Origin: Curtobacterium sp. A7_M15
GTDB taxonomy: Bacteria; Actinomycetota; Actinomycetes; Actinomycetales; Microbacteriaceae
Assembly: GCF_030705415.1 (NCBI RefSeq)
Contig: NZ_JAUZED010000019.1
Location: forward strand, 1 to 42,366
Length of the DNA stretch: 42,366 nt
Direction of reading: 5' to 3'
Shown here one piece after another: positions 32,965 to 41,130 of this stretch. Position 1 is the first letter of the stretch; the number at the start of each line of letters is the position of its first letter. Made by a program: the position numbers and the translations under genes. The notes under the pieces are model-generated. The model had not been told where the DNA came from, made no database searches, and saw only the letters and a program-made list of their open reading frames with translations.

Positions 32965-34878
32965 ATGCCGAACCCCGCGTTCACGCCGCCCACCGCACAC
33001 CCCACCCGTCCGGACATCCGCGGAACGTTCAGCGCAGCCGCCGCCACGCACTGGATCGCGACCGCCACCGCACAGTCCGTCCTGGAGCGAGGCGGCAACG
33101 CCTTCGACGCGGCCGTCGCGGGCGCGTTCGTCCTGCACGTCGTCGAACCGCACCTGAACGGTCCCGGCGGGGACCTCACCGCGGTGTTCGCCACCGCGAC
33201 GGACCCGACGCCGACGGTCCTCGTCGGGCAGGGTCCAGCCCCGGCCGGCGCGACTCCGGAGCACTACCGCGGCGAGGGCCTCGACCTCGTCCCCGGCTCC
33301 GGCGCGCTCGCCGCCACCGTTCCCGGCGCCGTCGACGCCTGGCTCCTCCTGCTCCGCGACCACGGCACGTGGGAGCTCGCGGACGTGCTCGCGCCAGCCG
33401 TCGGCTACGCCCGTGACGGCCACCCGGTCGCACCGGCGGTGGTCCGGACGATCACCGCGGTCCAGGACCTGTTCCAGCAGCACTGGCCCACCTCCCGAGC
33501 GCAGTGGATGCCGGGAGGCGCGGTGCCGGTCCCCGGGGACCTGGTGCGCAACGAGGCGCTCGCCTCGGTGTTCGAGCGGCTCGTCGCCGCCGGTGCCGGC
33601 GCCGGGACCCGGACCGCCCGCATCGACGCCGCTCGCAGCGAGTGGGCCGACGGCTTCGTCGCCGACGCGATCGACCGGTTCGTCCAAGAACCGCACCGGC
33701 ACTCGTCCGGGACGGACCACGCCGGGGTGATCCGGGCATCGGACCTCGCGGCGTTCCGGGCGTCCTACGAACCCGCGACGACGGCGGAGTTCCGCGGCTG
33801 CACGATCGCGAAGACCGGACCGTGGGGACAGGGTCCGGCGCTCCTGCAGACCCTCCGGCTGCTCGAGCCGCTCGAGGACACCCGACTCGACCCGTCGACC
33901 GAGCTCGGTGCGCACACGATCGCCGAGGCGCTGAAGCTCGCGCTGGCCGACCGCGAGGCGTTCTACGGTGACGGTGACGTCCCCCTCGACGTCCTGCTGT
34001 CGGATGCGTACACCGACGAGCGTCGGGCGCTGATCGGCGAGCGCGCCTCGGCGGAACTGCGTCCGGGGACCGTGGAGGGTGTCGCGCACGCCGTGCCCCC
34101 GGTCCGGACGTCGTACGAGTCCGCTGTCGCCGCGGGTGTCGGCGAACCGACGGTCCAGGTCACACGGGACCGCGCGTCCGCCGCCGCGTCCGGTGCTCCC
34201 GCCGCTCCCGCCGCTCCCGCCGCTCCCGCTGCACCCGCCGCTCCCGCTGAGGACCGCGGTGAACCGTTCGTCGACCCGGACGGCGAGACCCGCGGGGACA
34301 CGTGCCACATCGACGTCGTCGACCGCTGGGGCAACATCGTCAGCGCGACCCCGTCCGGCGGCTGGCTGCAGTCGTCCCCGACGATCCCCGAGCTCGGCTT
34401 CTGCCTCGGCACCAGGCTGCAGATGACCTGGCTCGAGCCGGGTACGGCCTCGACCTTGCGTCCCGGCGAGCGCCCTCGCACGACGCTGACGCCGACCCTG
34501 GTGCTCCGGGACGGGGAGCCGGTGGCGGCGATCGGCTCGCCCGGCGGCGACCAGCAGGACCAGTGGCAACTGCTGTTCCTGCTGCGGTGGATCGTGGGCG
34601 AGTACTCCCCGCAGCAGGCGATCGACGCCCCGGCGCTGCACACCACCTCGTTCCCGGGGTCGTTCTGGCCGCGCACCTGGGAGCCGGCGGGCCTCGTGGT
34701 CGAGGATCGCCTCGGGGACGACGTCATCGCCGACCTCGAGTCCCGCGGGCACGTCGTCACCCGGGCCGGCGACTGGGCCCTCGGTCGCCTGTCGTGCGTG
34801 ACCCGGGATCCCGCGACCGGTGTCCTCGGCGCCGCGGCGAACTCGCGGGGCGCGCAGGGCTACGCGATCGGCCGCTGA
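32965..34878 (+). CDS. Gamma-glutamyltransferase family protein
   Basis: A 637-residue Ntn hydrolase. The catalytic Thr that becomes the new N-terminus after self-cleavage is Thr446 in GDTCHIDVVDRWGNIVS. The large-subunit part has GGNAFDAAVAGAFVLHVVEPHLNGPGGD in pieces (GNAFDAAVA, NGPGGD), and the small subunit has TLTPTLVLRDGEP and GSPGGDQQ. No signal peptide precedes the domain, so it is probably cytosolic. Just before the cleavage site lies an Ala-Ala-Pro repeat of 9-bp units (34192-34245), likely a flexible tether. It may degrade gamma-glutamyl compounds or act as a cephalosporin/7-ACA-type acylase. ATG 32965 is preceded by GGGGA. Confidence 0.9.
   Translation: MPNPAFTPPTAHPTRPDIRGTFSAAAATHWIATATAQSVLERGGNAFDAAVAGAFVLHVVEPHLNGPGGDLTAVFATATDPTPTVLVGQGPAPAGATPEHYRGEGLDLVPGSGALAATVPGAVDAWLLLLRDHGTWELADVLAPAVGYARDGHPVAPAVVRTITAVQDLFQQHWPTSRAQWMPGGAVPVPGDLVRNEALASVFERLVAAGAGAGTRTARIDAARSEWADGFVADAIDRFVQEPHRHSSGTDHAGVIRASDLAAFRASYEPATTAEFRGCTIAKTGPWGQGPALLQTLRLLEPLEDTRLDPSTELGAHTIAEALKLALADREAFYGDGDVPLDVLLSDAYTDERRALIGERASAELRPGTVEGVAHAVPPVRTSYESAVAAGVGEPTVQVTRDRASAAASGAPAAPAAPAAPAAPAAPAEDRGEPFVDPDGETRGDTCHIDVVDRWGNIVSATPSGGWLQSSPTIPELGFCLGTRLQMTWLEPGTASTLRPGERPRTTLTPTLVLRDGEPVAAIGSPGGDQQDQWQLLFLLRWIVGEYSPQQAIDAPALHTTSFPGSFWPRTWEPAGLVVEDRLGDDVIADLESRGHVVTRAGDWALGRLSCVTRDPATGVLGAAANSRGAQGYAIGR
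34192..34245 (+). repeat. Six 9-bp tandem repeats coding Ala-Ala-Pro in the transferase
   Basis: Units GGTGCTCCC, then GCCGCTCCC three times, GCTGCACCC, GCCGCTCCC. They encode APAAPAAPAAPAAPAAPAED just upstream of the self-cleavage Thr446. A nine-base unit keeps frame, so the tether length can vary by slippage. Confidence 0.8.
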
Positions 34879-34927
34879 CCCGGGGGCGATCTTTCCCCCG
34901 ACGCTTGCGGTGGAAAGCCCAATCGGG

Positions 34928-34977
34928 CGTACCTGGTCGAATCTTCCGACCAGGTACGCTCGATTCGACCAGGTACG
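34928..34977. repeat. Iteron-like repeat, locus 2 (12-bp box CGACCAGGTACG, 19-bp period)
   Basis: Inverted box at 34928-34939 (CGTACCTGGTCG), then direct boxes at 34947-34958 and 34966-34977, all three exact, with 7-base spacers. The first two form a perfect 12-bp inverted repeat. It is preceded by AATCGGG, as in locus 1 at 20180. It lies between convergent genes, unlike locus 1 which is upstream of a gene. The rest of the gap (34978-35036) is a C/CAG-rich run with no feature. Confidence 0.75.
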
Positions 34978-35036
34978 CCGCCCGGCGGCCCAGCCGCGGC
35001 CCAACCCAGCCCAGCCCAGCGCAGCAGCGCCCGGAC

Positions 35037-36080
35037 TCAGAACGTCGGGACGACCACCGCGCGACCGGAGAGCTCGCCGGCCTCGAGCTTCCGGTACGCC
35101 TCGAGCGCGTCGGACAGGGAGTATCGCTCGACGTCGGGGACGATCTGCCCGGCCCGGTACATCGCGACGACCTCGTGCAGGTCCTCGATCGTGCCCCAGT
35201 ACGTGTTCGTGATGGTCGACTCGTACGGCGTCGAGAAGAAGTTCCACTCGGTGGTGCCACCGGCGATCCCGACGACGGTGAACCGGCCACCGACGGCCAT
35301 CGAGGCCTGGGCGACCGTGATCGTCGGCGTCGCGCCCACGAAGTCGAACGCGGCGTCCACACCCCGGCCTCCGGTGATCTCGCGGATCGCGGCAGCCTGG
35401 TCCGGTCCGCTCGGCACGGTGACCGCCCCACGGGCGGCAGCGCGGTCCATGGCGTCCTGCTTCACGTCCGTCGCGATGACGGTCGCGCCGGTGAGCGCCG
35501 TGAGGATCTGCACGGCGATCTGCCCGAGGCCGCCGAGCCCGACGACGAGGGCGTACTTGCCCCCACCGGCCAGGTTCGGCAGGGAGTTCTTGATGGCGTG
35601 GTAGGGCGTGAGGGCCGCGTCGCTGAGCGGTGCGGCGGCGATCGGGTCGGCGTCGCCGAGCGGCACGAGGTTGCGCGCGGGCACGGTGACGTACTCGGCC
35701 ATGCCGCCGTCGCGCCCGAGGCCGATGCCCGCGTACGGGTTCGTGGCGGCGTTCTCGCAGTAGGTGTCCTGCCCCTTCGAGCAGTAGGAGCAGTGCCCGC
35801 AGCCGACCGGGCCGTAGACGAGGTAGGCGTCGCCCACCGTGAATCCCGAGACGCCGTCGCCGAGTTCCTCGACCCAGCCGGAGTTCTCGTGTCCGAGGAC
35901 GAACGGCGGCTGCTGCGCGCCGGGCTGTCCCGCCTGGAACTCGCGGTAGACGGCGACGTCCGAGTGGCACGCACCGGCACCGGCGACCTTGAGGAGCACC
36001 TCCCCCGGACCCGGGGTGGGCTTCGGGACGTCCGTGAGGGACGGGAACGTCTGGAACTGTTCGAACACGACGGCGCGCAT
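35037..36080 (-). CDS. Zinc-dependent alcohol dehydrogenase (AdhP-like)
   Basis: A 347-residue medium-chain dehydrogenase. Catalytic zinc: Cys38 (GACHSDV) and His64-Glu65 (LGHENSGWV). Structural zinc: Cys94, Cys97, Cys100 and Cys108 (CGHCSYCSKGQDTYC). Cofactor motif VVGLGGLGQIAVQI in the middle, with DVKQ after the next strand suggesting NAD rather than NADP. AAGGAG stands before the ATG. An AT-rich patch at 36178-36190 on the leader could carry its promoter. It is transcribed after the acyltransferase gene but with a 115-base gap. It is only distantly related to the dehydrogenase at 21291-22484. Confidence 0.9.
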   Translation of the reverse strand: MRAVVFEQFQTFPSLTDVPKPTPGPGEVLLKVAGAGACHSDVAVYREFQAGQPGAQQPPFVLGHENSGWVEELGDGVSGFTVGDAYLVYGPVGCGHCSYCSKGQDTYCENAATNPYAGIGLGRDGGMAEYVTVPARNLVPLGDADPIAAAPLSDAALTPYHAIKNSLPNLAGGGKYALVVGLGGLGQIAVQILTALTGATVIATDVKQDAMDRAAARGAVTVPSGPDQAAAIREITGGRGVDAAFDFVGATPTITVAQASMAVGGRFTVVGIAGGTTEWNFFSTPYESTITNTYWGTIEDLHEVVAMYRAGQIVPDVERYSLSDALEAYRKLEAGELSGRAVVVPTF

Positions 36081-36195
36081 GGGGCCTTCCTTCTCCTTGA
36101 CTCGTGGTCCGTCGACTCGACTCGTCGGGGCGTCAGGAGGGTGCGGCGTCGCGATCGGACCGGGTGGATCCGGCCACCAATACTACACCTGTCGT

Positions 36196-38295
36196 TCAAC
36201 TGCGCCCCGCGCGACCCCCGTTCAGCTCGTCCGCGACGAGGTCGACGAGCCGCATCGCCATGCCGTGGGCGATGTGGGTCGCGTCCATCCGCACCACTGT
36301 CCCGTCGATGACAGCGGGACAGCGACCATCCGCATCGCAGAACCAGTCGAGGGTGTCGATCACCCGGACGTCAGCTCCGGACTCGCGGGCGACGGCAGCC
36401 GCCTCCTGTTCTGCCGCGACCCGGAGCTCCGCGGTCTGACGGATCGTCGGCGAGCAGCCGGCCAGGCCGGTGATGAGTGTGGCGCACGCTGCCGGATCCG
36501 CGGCGGTCGGCGGCGGCGTCAGGAACACGACCGAACCAGTGCGTCCCGCCAGCCCCTCGAGGAGCCGCTCGGCGCCCTCTCGCCACTCTGCGGCTGCCTG
36601 AGCACCCGTGGCACCGCTCGACAGGTCATCCATCGCGTTCTCTTGCGTGGACACGATCACCAGGTCTGGGGCGAGGTCAGCGACCTCCGCGATCGTGCGC
36701 GCGCGCCGGTCGTCGCACGCGATCCGTTTCTCCGGGCTTCCACTCCAGACATCGGCCGCGACGTCGACGACCGGGCAGGCGCTGTTCGAGATCACCGACA
36801 ACCGCCATTCGTCACGCGGCAGCGCGGCCCGGACGTTGTCGGACCAGGCGGCAGCCGTGGAGTCGCCGATGATCAGCGCATGCCGCGAGGCTCCGGAGGC
36901 GCCGTCCGAGCACACCTTCGGCGCAATGCCGAGCTCCGGCGAGGTGAAGCACCCGCGGAGCTCGGTCCGGGACCGGACGATCGTCGCCGCGTCGATCGCT
37001 CCGGGGTCGAAGGCTTCGGCGCCGTGCTCACGCAGGGCAGCGTCGAGCGTCCCCGGCTCGAACCGCTCTCCGATCGACTGCTCGGCCGATGGCGCGAGAC
37101 GCTGAGCGAGCGCGAGTTCGTCCCGGACCACGGGAACGCTGTACTGGCTCGCGATCGAGAGGAGCACCGCGCCCGCGAGCACCGGGGAAGCGATCCGCGC
37201 CGCGGTACGTCGCGCCGCGGACCCACCGTGCTCGATCGACGAGAGCCAGCGCGATCGACGGACCGGCACCTCGATCCACCGATGACTCGCGACGGCGAGC
37301 AGCACAGCCACGGCGAGGGCCGCCCAGGCTTGGACGGGCCCGGCACCCCACACGATCCGCACGCCGACCACCACGGGGAAGTGCCACAGGTACAGGGCGA
37401 ACGAGATGCGACCGACGAACCGGCTGACGACGTTCGTGAGCACGAACCCGACGCCGACCGAGGCGCGGTGCCCGAGCAGCACGATGCAGAGCACCCCGAC
37501 GACCGCGGGCACGGCACCCGGCCACGGCACCAGCCGCTCGTCCGAGACGAGGAAGGCAGAACCCACGACGGCGGCGAGACCGAAGACGAACGCGCCGTTC
37601 GCGACCGGCCGGGGGACGTTCGCAACACGCGGGGCGATCAGGGCGGCGAGCGCGCCGGCCCCGAGCTCCCAAACGCGACCGAAGGTGTCGACGTAGAGGG
37701 CAGCAGGGTTCACCTGGACCCGCCAGAGGCAGTAGACGACCGAGAGCAGGACGGCCCCGGAGATCGCGATCGCGACGAGCGTCGCCGCGGCCCGCGGGCG
37801 GCGGAAGAGTCGGGCGACGACGGCACACCCGGCGACGACGAGCGGGAGCACCAGGTAGAACTGTTCCTCGACGGCGAGCGACCAGTAGTGCTGGAGGGGA
37901 GAGGCCCCGTCGCCAGCGGCCTGGTAGTTCGTGAACGACCGCTGCAGGTGCCAGTTCTCGACGCCGGTGAGCGCGGCGAGCGCGTTCTGGAACAGTGCCG
38001 CACGCGCCGAGGACAACACGATGGGTGCGAGCACCACGACGGTGACGACGACCACCGTCACACTCAGCGGCGCGAGTCTCCGGATCCTGCGCACCACGAA
38101 CGCGCCGAGCCGGACGCGCCCGTTCCGTTCGACGTCGTGCAGCAGCAGCCCGGTGATGAGGAAGCCGGACAGGACGAAGAACACGTCGACGCCGAGGACA
38201 CCGCCGGGCAGCACGCCGAACACGTGCGTGATGACGGGGAGCAGGACGGCGACCGCCCGCAGCCCCTCGATGTCAGGACGGAACCGAGTACGCAT
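36196..38295 (-). CDS. O-acyltransferase (OafA/YrhL) with C-terminal SGNH domain
   Basis: A 699-residue membrane enzyme that transfers acyl groups to cell-surface polysaccharides. Residues 1-about 370 form the Acyltransferase-3 domain with about ten helices, beginning FRPDIEGLRAVAVLLPVITH (catalytic His near residue 21) and including VDVFFVLSGFLITGLL and YWSLAVEEQFYLV. The extracytoplasmic SGNH hydrolase domain has GDS at 477-479 and Asp671-x-x-His674 (DATH). This two-domain form matches OatA-like peptidoglycan or LPS/teichoic-acid O-acetyltransferases. ATG 38295 has AGGGG before it. Confidence 0.92.
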   Translation of the reverse strand: MRTRFRPDIEGLRAVAVLLPVITHVFGVLPGGVLGVDVFFVLSGFLITGLLLHDVERNGRVRLGAFVVRRIRRLAPLSVTVVVVTVVVLAPIVLSSARAALFQNALAALTGVENWHLQRSFTNYQAAGDGASPLQHYWSLAVEEQFYLVLPLVVAGCAVVARLFRRPRAAATLVAIAISGAVLLSVVYCLWRVQVNPAALYVDTFGRVWELGAGALAALIAPRVANVPRPVANGAFVFGLAAVVGSAFLVSDERLVPWPGAVPAVVGVLCIVLLGHRASVGVGFVLTNVVSRFVGRISFALYLWHFPVVVGVRIVWGAGPVQAWAALAVAVLLAVASHRWIEVPVRRSRWLSSIEHGGSAARRTAARIASPVLAGAVLLSIASQYSVPVVRDELALAQRLAPSAEQSIGERFEPGTLDAALREHGAEAFDPGAIDAATIVRSRTELRGCFTSPELGIAPKVCSDGASGASRHALIIGDSTAAAWSDNVRAALPRDEWRLSVISNSACPVVDVAADVWSGSPEKRIACDDRRARTIAEVADLAPDLVIVSTQENAMDDLSSGATGAQAAAEWREGAERLLEGLAGRTGSVVFLTPPPTAADPAACATLITGLAGCSPTIRQTAELRVAAEQEAAAVARESGADVRVIDTLDWFCDADGRCPAVIDGTVVRMDATHIAHGMAMRLVDLVADELNGGRAGRS

Positions 38296-38378
38296 GGGAC
38301 CCCTCGAAAGCGTATGTGAGATATCAGCATAACGCATGCTTGCCTCACTGTGCCTGCGTCTTCCCCGAGAGCAGGTGC

Positions 38379-38394
38379 GAGAACGATCGTTCTC
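38379..38394. promoter_or_regulatory. Perfect 16-bp palindrome between acyltransferase and osmC
   Basis: GAGAACGATCGTTCTC, exact complement of itself, in the divergent gap between the acyltransferase (start 38295) and OsmC gene (start 38455). TTGACT, a plausible -35 for osmC, begins 4 bases after it. A regulator bound here would sit just upstream of the osmC promoter. The regulator is not encoded nearby. Confidence 0.6.
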
Positions 38395-38454
38395 TGATTG
38401 ACTCGGCGTCGGCGGTCCCGATCGGGGCCGATCCCCCACACGAAAGGAGCGGCC

Positions 38455-38895
38455 ATGCCCACGCGCACCGCACGCACTGCTTGGAACGGCGGCCTCGAGG
38501 ACGGCACCGGCCAGGTCGAGCTCTCCAGCTCGAAGGTCGGCACGTACGACGTCTCGTTCCCGAAGCGCGCCGCCGAGGACGCTGACGGCACCACCAGCCC
38601 CGAGGAGCTCATCGCCGCGGCGCACTCCGCCTGCTACGCCATGCAGTTCTCCGCGGTCCTGGGCGAGGCCGGCGGCACGGTCGAGGCCCTCGACGTCAAG
38701 GCCGACGTCTCGCTCGGCCCGGACAGCGCCGGCGGGTTCAAGCTCACCGGCATCGTCCTCACCGTCAACGGCGAGGTCTCCGGCATCGACGAGGCCACCT
38801 TCCTCAAGGCCGCCGAGGACGCCAAGGCGACCTGCCCCGTCAGCAAGGCGCTCACCGGCGTCGACATCACGCTCCACGCGACGTTCGAGCAGTAG
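38455..38895 (+). CDS. osmC: OsmC/Ohr family peroxiredoxin-like protein
   Basis: A 146-residue organic hydroperoxide reductase. The two redox cysteines are Cys60 (AHSACYAM) and Cys127 (KATCPVSKAL), and TSPEELIAAAHSAC is the OsmC hallmark. It reduces fatty-acid or organic hydroperoxides in the cytosol. AAAGGAG stands 6 bases before the ATG. The upstream 16-bp palindrome suggests inducible control. It is followed by a 19-bp terminator hairpin. Confidence 0.93.
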   Translation: MPTRTARTAWNGGLEDGTGQVELSSSKVGTYDVSFPKRAAEDADGTTSPEELIAAAHSACYAMQFSAVLGEAGGTVEALDVKADVSLGPDSAGGFKLTGIVLTVNGEVSGIDEATFLKAAEDAKATCPVSKALTGVDITLHATFEQ

Positions 38896-38925
38896 GCGAG
38901 CGACGCAGGAGACGTCACGACGTGA

Positions 38926-38969
38926 CGGACGGGAGGCGCGGTGCGGTCTGGCACCGCGCCTCCCGTCCG
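38926..38969. terminator. 19-bp perfect hairpin after osmC (GGAGGCGCGG family)
   Basis: CGGACGGGAGGCGCGGTGC (38926-38944), loop of 6 bases, exact complement at 38951-38969. This is the strongest hairpin in the window. It starts 30 bases after the osmC stop. Confidence 0.8.
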
Positions 38970-38977
38970 GCTCCACG

Positions 38978-38983
38978 TACGCT
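38978..38983 (+). promoter_or_regulatory. -10 element for a leaderless transcript
   Basis: TACGCT, 7 bases before GTG 38991, with no Shine-Dalgarno sequence between. It directly follows the osmC terminator. Confidence 0.45.
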
Positions 38984-38990
38984 GGCGAAC

Positions 38991-39248
38991 GTGAGACGTC
39001 ACCTCTTCGCGACCCCGACCGGCATCGCGTTCTGGGCGGGTCTCGTCGCCGTGGTCGCGGGCCTCGTGGTCGCGCTCACCGCGCCGCCGGCGTCGTTCGG
39101 CTGGTTCGCGTACGCCCCGCTGTCGGACTACGCCTTCGTCGCGGGGACGCACTCGTGGCAGCAGGTGGTCGGTCAGCTGCTCGTCGTCGCCGGGGCGGTG
39201 GTCACCGCGTTCGCCGCCGGTCGGCTGAGCGTCCGCCGTCCACGCTGA
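38991..39248 (+). CDS. Small two-helix membrane protein of unknown function
   Basis: An 85-residue protein with two membrane segments (GIAFWAGLVAVVAGLVVALTAP region and QQVVGQLLVVAGAVVTAFAA) and a short outside loop (SFGWFAYAPLSDYAFVAGT). The ends are basic, so both are probably cytoplasmic. The GTG start is supported by the leaderless promoter. Similar small proteins are common in Microbacteriaceae without known role. Confidence 0.65.
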   Translation: MRRHLFATPTGIAFWAGLVAVVAGLVVALTAPPASFGWFAYAPLSDYAFVAGTHSWQQVVGQLLVVAGAVVTAFAAGRLSVRRPR

Positions 39249-39300
39249 GGCGTTCAGCGCGCGTCCGGACTCGGCGGATCGCGCCTGGCACGATGGCGGG

Positions 39301-40806
39301 ATGGCCGAGCAGTCCCTCCCCGGAGCCAGACCCGGGCGTCCACCCCGGCCACGCGTGCGGAGCCTCGCGCAGCACGACATCCGTGACGCGCGGGCACGAC
39401 TCCGCGGCACGATCTACGAAGACGTCACGCCGGACACCCGGCCGCTCGAGCAGTACTCGCCGGTGCAGATCGTCGACTTCTGCCTCGACCTCGCCGAGGT
39501 GATGCTCGCCTCCGGCGCCGACACCCGCAGCGTGGAGACCGCCGTCGTCGCGGTGTCGACGAAGTGGAACCTGGCACCGCTCGAACTCGACTTCTCCGGC
39601 AGCTCGGTGACGATCCAGTACGCCCCGGCCGACCACCCGCCGCTCGTGAAGGTCCGTACCGTGCAGTCCGACGGCTCCGACCTCGACCGCTTGGCGCGGG
39701 CGAACCAGATCGTCGACGACCTCGTGCACGACGAACGCGACATGACGTCAGCCGTGAGCGCCCTCGTCGCGGTGCTCCGGCTCCCGCCGCGCTGGCCGCG
39801 CTGGACGGCGGACGTCGGCCTGTCGATCCTCGGCATCTCGATCTCGATGCAGGCCGGCGGAGGGTGGCGCGCCGGGCTCGGTGCGTTCGTCCTCATGCTC
39901 GGCATCATCGTGTCCGGTCGGTGGCTGACCGGACGGGGCTTCCCGCAGTTCTTCGTCTCCGGGGCGCAGGGCGCGGTCGCCTCGGCCATCGGCACCCTGG
40001 CGATCTGGGCCGGCGTGCTGCACCCGGGGCAGGCGGCCACGATGGTGGCGGCGCTCGTGGTGCTCCTGCTCCCGCACCCGTCGCTCGTCACCTGGGCGCA
40101 GGACGCGATCTCCGGCTTCCGAGCGATGGCGGTGGCACGGGCGTTCTACATCGGGCTCGTCATCGCCGCGATCGTGGTCGGGGTCCCCGCCGGCATCGCC
40201 GTGACGAAGTGGCTGTCGATCGAGGTGGACCCGTCCGGCATCGTCACACAGACGCTGCCGCTCTGGGCATCACTGCTGCTCACCGTCGTGTCGGCCGCGG
40301 CGAACTGCTTCGTGCAACAAGCCAGCGCGCGGGTGATCCCGGTCGCCGTGGTCTTCTCGGTCGCAGCGGGCGCGGCACTGCGGGCCCTCCGGGAACTCGG
40401 CATCCCGCTGCTCGGTGCGACGTTCATCGCCGCGGTGCTGCTGGGCGTCCTCGCGACGATCGCGGCTGCCAGGATGCGGACGGCGGTGGCGGCGATCGCC
40501 GTGCCGGCGTTCTGCGGTGCCCTGCTGCCCGGCGTCGCGGTCTCGAACGCGCTGCTCAACTTCATGTCCGGGTCGTCGAGCGCCGCGCTGGACTTCGTCG
40601 CGGCGGTCTCGGTGGCGCTGGCGATCGGGGCGGGGCTGGTCCTCGGCGGCCTCGTGGCGACGCCGGGCGCCCGCCGGGCCCTCCGGCGGTCGCGGCGGGT
40701 CGTCGTGCACTCGGTGCACAACGACACCACGGCGATCCGGGTCATCCGTGACTCGGGCTACGACCCCGGCAACGGGTCGGTGCCGCGGGGACCGCGCCCG
40801 CGCTGA
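39301..40806 (+). CDS. Threonine/serine exporter (ThrE) family protein
   Basis: A 501-residue protein with a cytosolic N-terminal domain (1-160: VDFCLDLAEVMLASGADTRSVE, the ThrE/DUF1212 motif with hydrolase-like GADT) and about ten membrane helices from residue 170 on, including FCGALLPGVAVSNALLNFMSG. Actinobacterial ThrE exports L-threonine and L-serine using the proton gradient. The C-terminus is a basic tail. ATG 39301 lies 6 bases after a CACGAT box, so the mRNA may also be leaderless. It stands alone between the small membrane protein and DUF2795. Confidence 0.9.
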   Translation: MAEQSLPGARPGRPPRPRVRSLAQHDIRDARARLRGTIYEDVTPDTRPLEQYSPVQIVDFCLDLAEVMLASGADTRSVETAVVAVSTKWNLAPLELDFSGSSVTIQYAPADHPPLVKVRTVQSDGSDLDRLARANQIVDDLVHDERDMTSAVSALVAVLRLPPRWPRWTADVGLSILGISISMQAGGGWRAGLGAFVLMLGIIVSGRWLTGRGFPQFFVSGAQGAVASAIGTLAIWAGVLHPGQAATMVAALVVLLLPHPSLVTWAQDAISGFRAMAVARAFYIGLVIAAIVVGVPAGIAVTKWLSIEVDPSGIVTQTLPLWASLLLTVVSAAANCFVQQASARVIPVAVVFSVAAGAALRALRELGIPLLGATFIAAVLLGVLATIAAARMRTAVAAIAVPAFCGALLPGVAVSNALLNFMSGSSSAALDFVAAVSVALAIGAGLVLGGLVATPGARRALRRSRRVVVHSVHNDTTAIRVIRDSGYDPGNGSVPRGPRPR

Positions 40807-40857
40807 CGCACCGCGCGGCGATCGCGCAGGCTCGACAGGTGGCCCGCCCGCGCACGC

Positions 40858-41055
40858 TCAGCCCGCGTCCGACACCGCGCTCGAGACGGCGGTCGGTGCG
40901 TCGTACTCGCCGTCCGGGATGTTCCGCAGGGCGTCCAGGACGTCGCCGCCCGCGCCCTCGCGTTCCGCGGTCGCGACGATGTCGTCCTTCGACGCCGGGT
41001 AGTCGATGCCGCTCAGGTACTTCTGGACCTGGATCGGGTTCGGTGCTGCTGCCAT
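40858..41055 (-). CDS. DUF2795 domain protein
   Basis: A 65-residue protein covering just the DUF2795 domain: IQVQKYLSGIDYPASKDDIVATAEREGAGGDVLDALRNIPDGEYDAP. The family is a small helical fold common in actinobacteria and frequently induced with general stress genes, function unknown. AAGGAA precedes ATG 41055. Confidence 0.85.
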   Translation of the reverse strand: MAAAPNPIQVQKYLSGIDYPASKDDIVATAEREGAGGDVLDALRNIPDGEYDAPTAVSSAVSDAG

Positions 41056-41130
41056 GTCGGTTCCTTCCGTGAGGAACCAACGACTACGCCACAGCACCCC
41101 GACCCCGGCCCAGCCGGAGCGCGAATCGGA

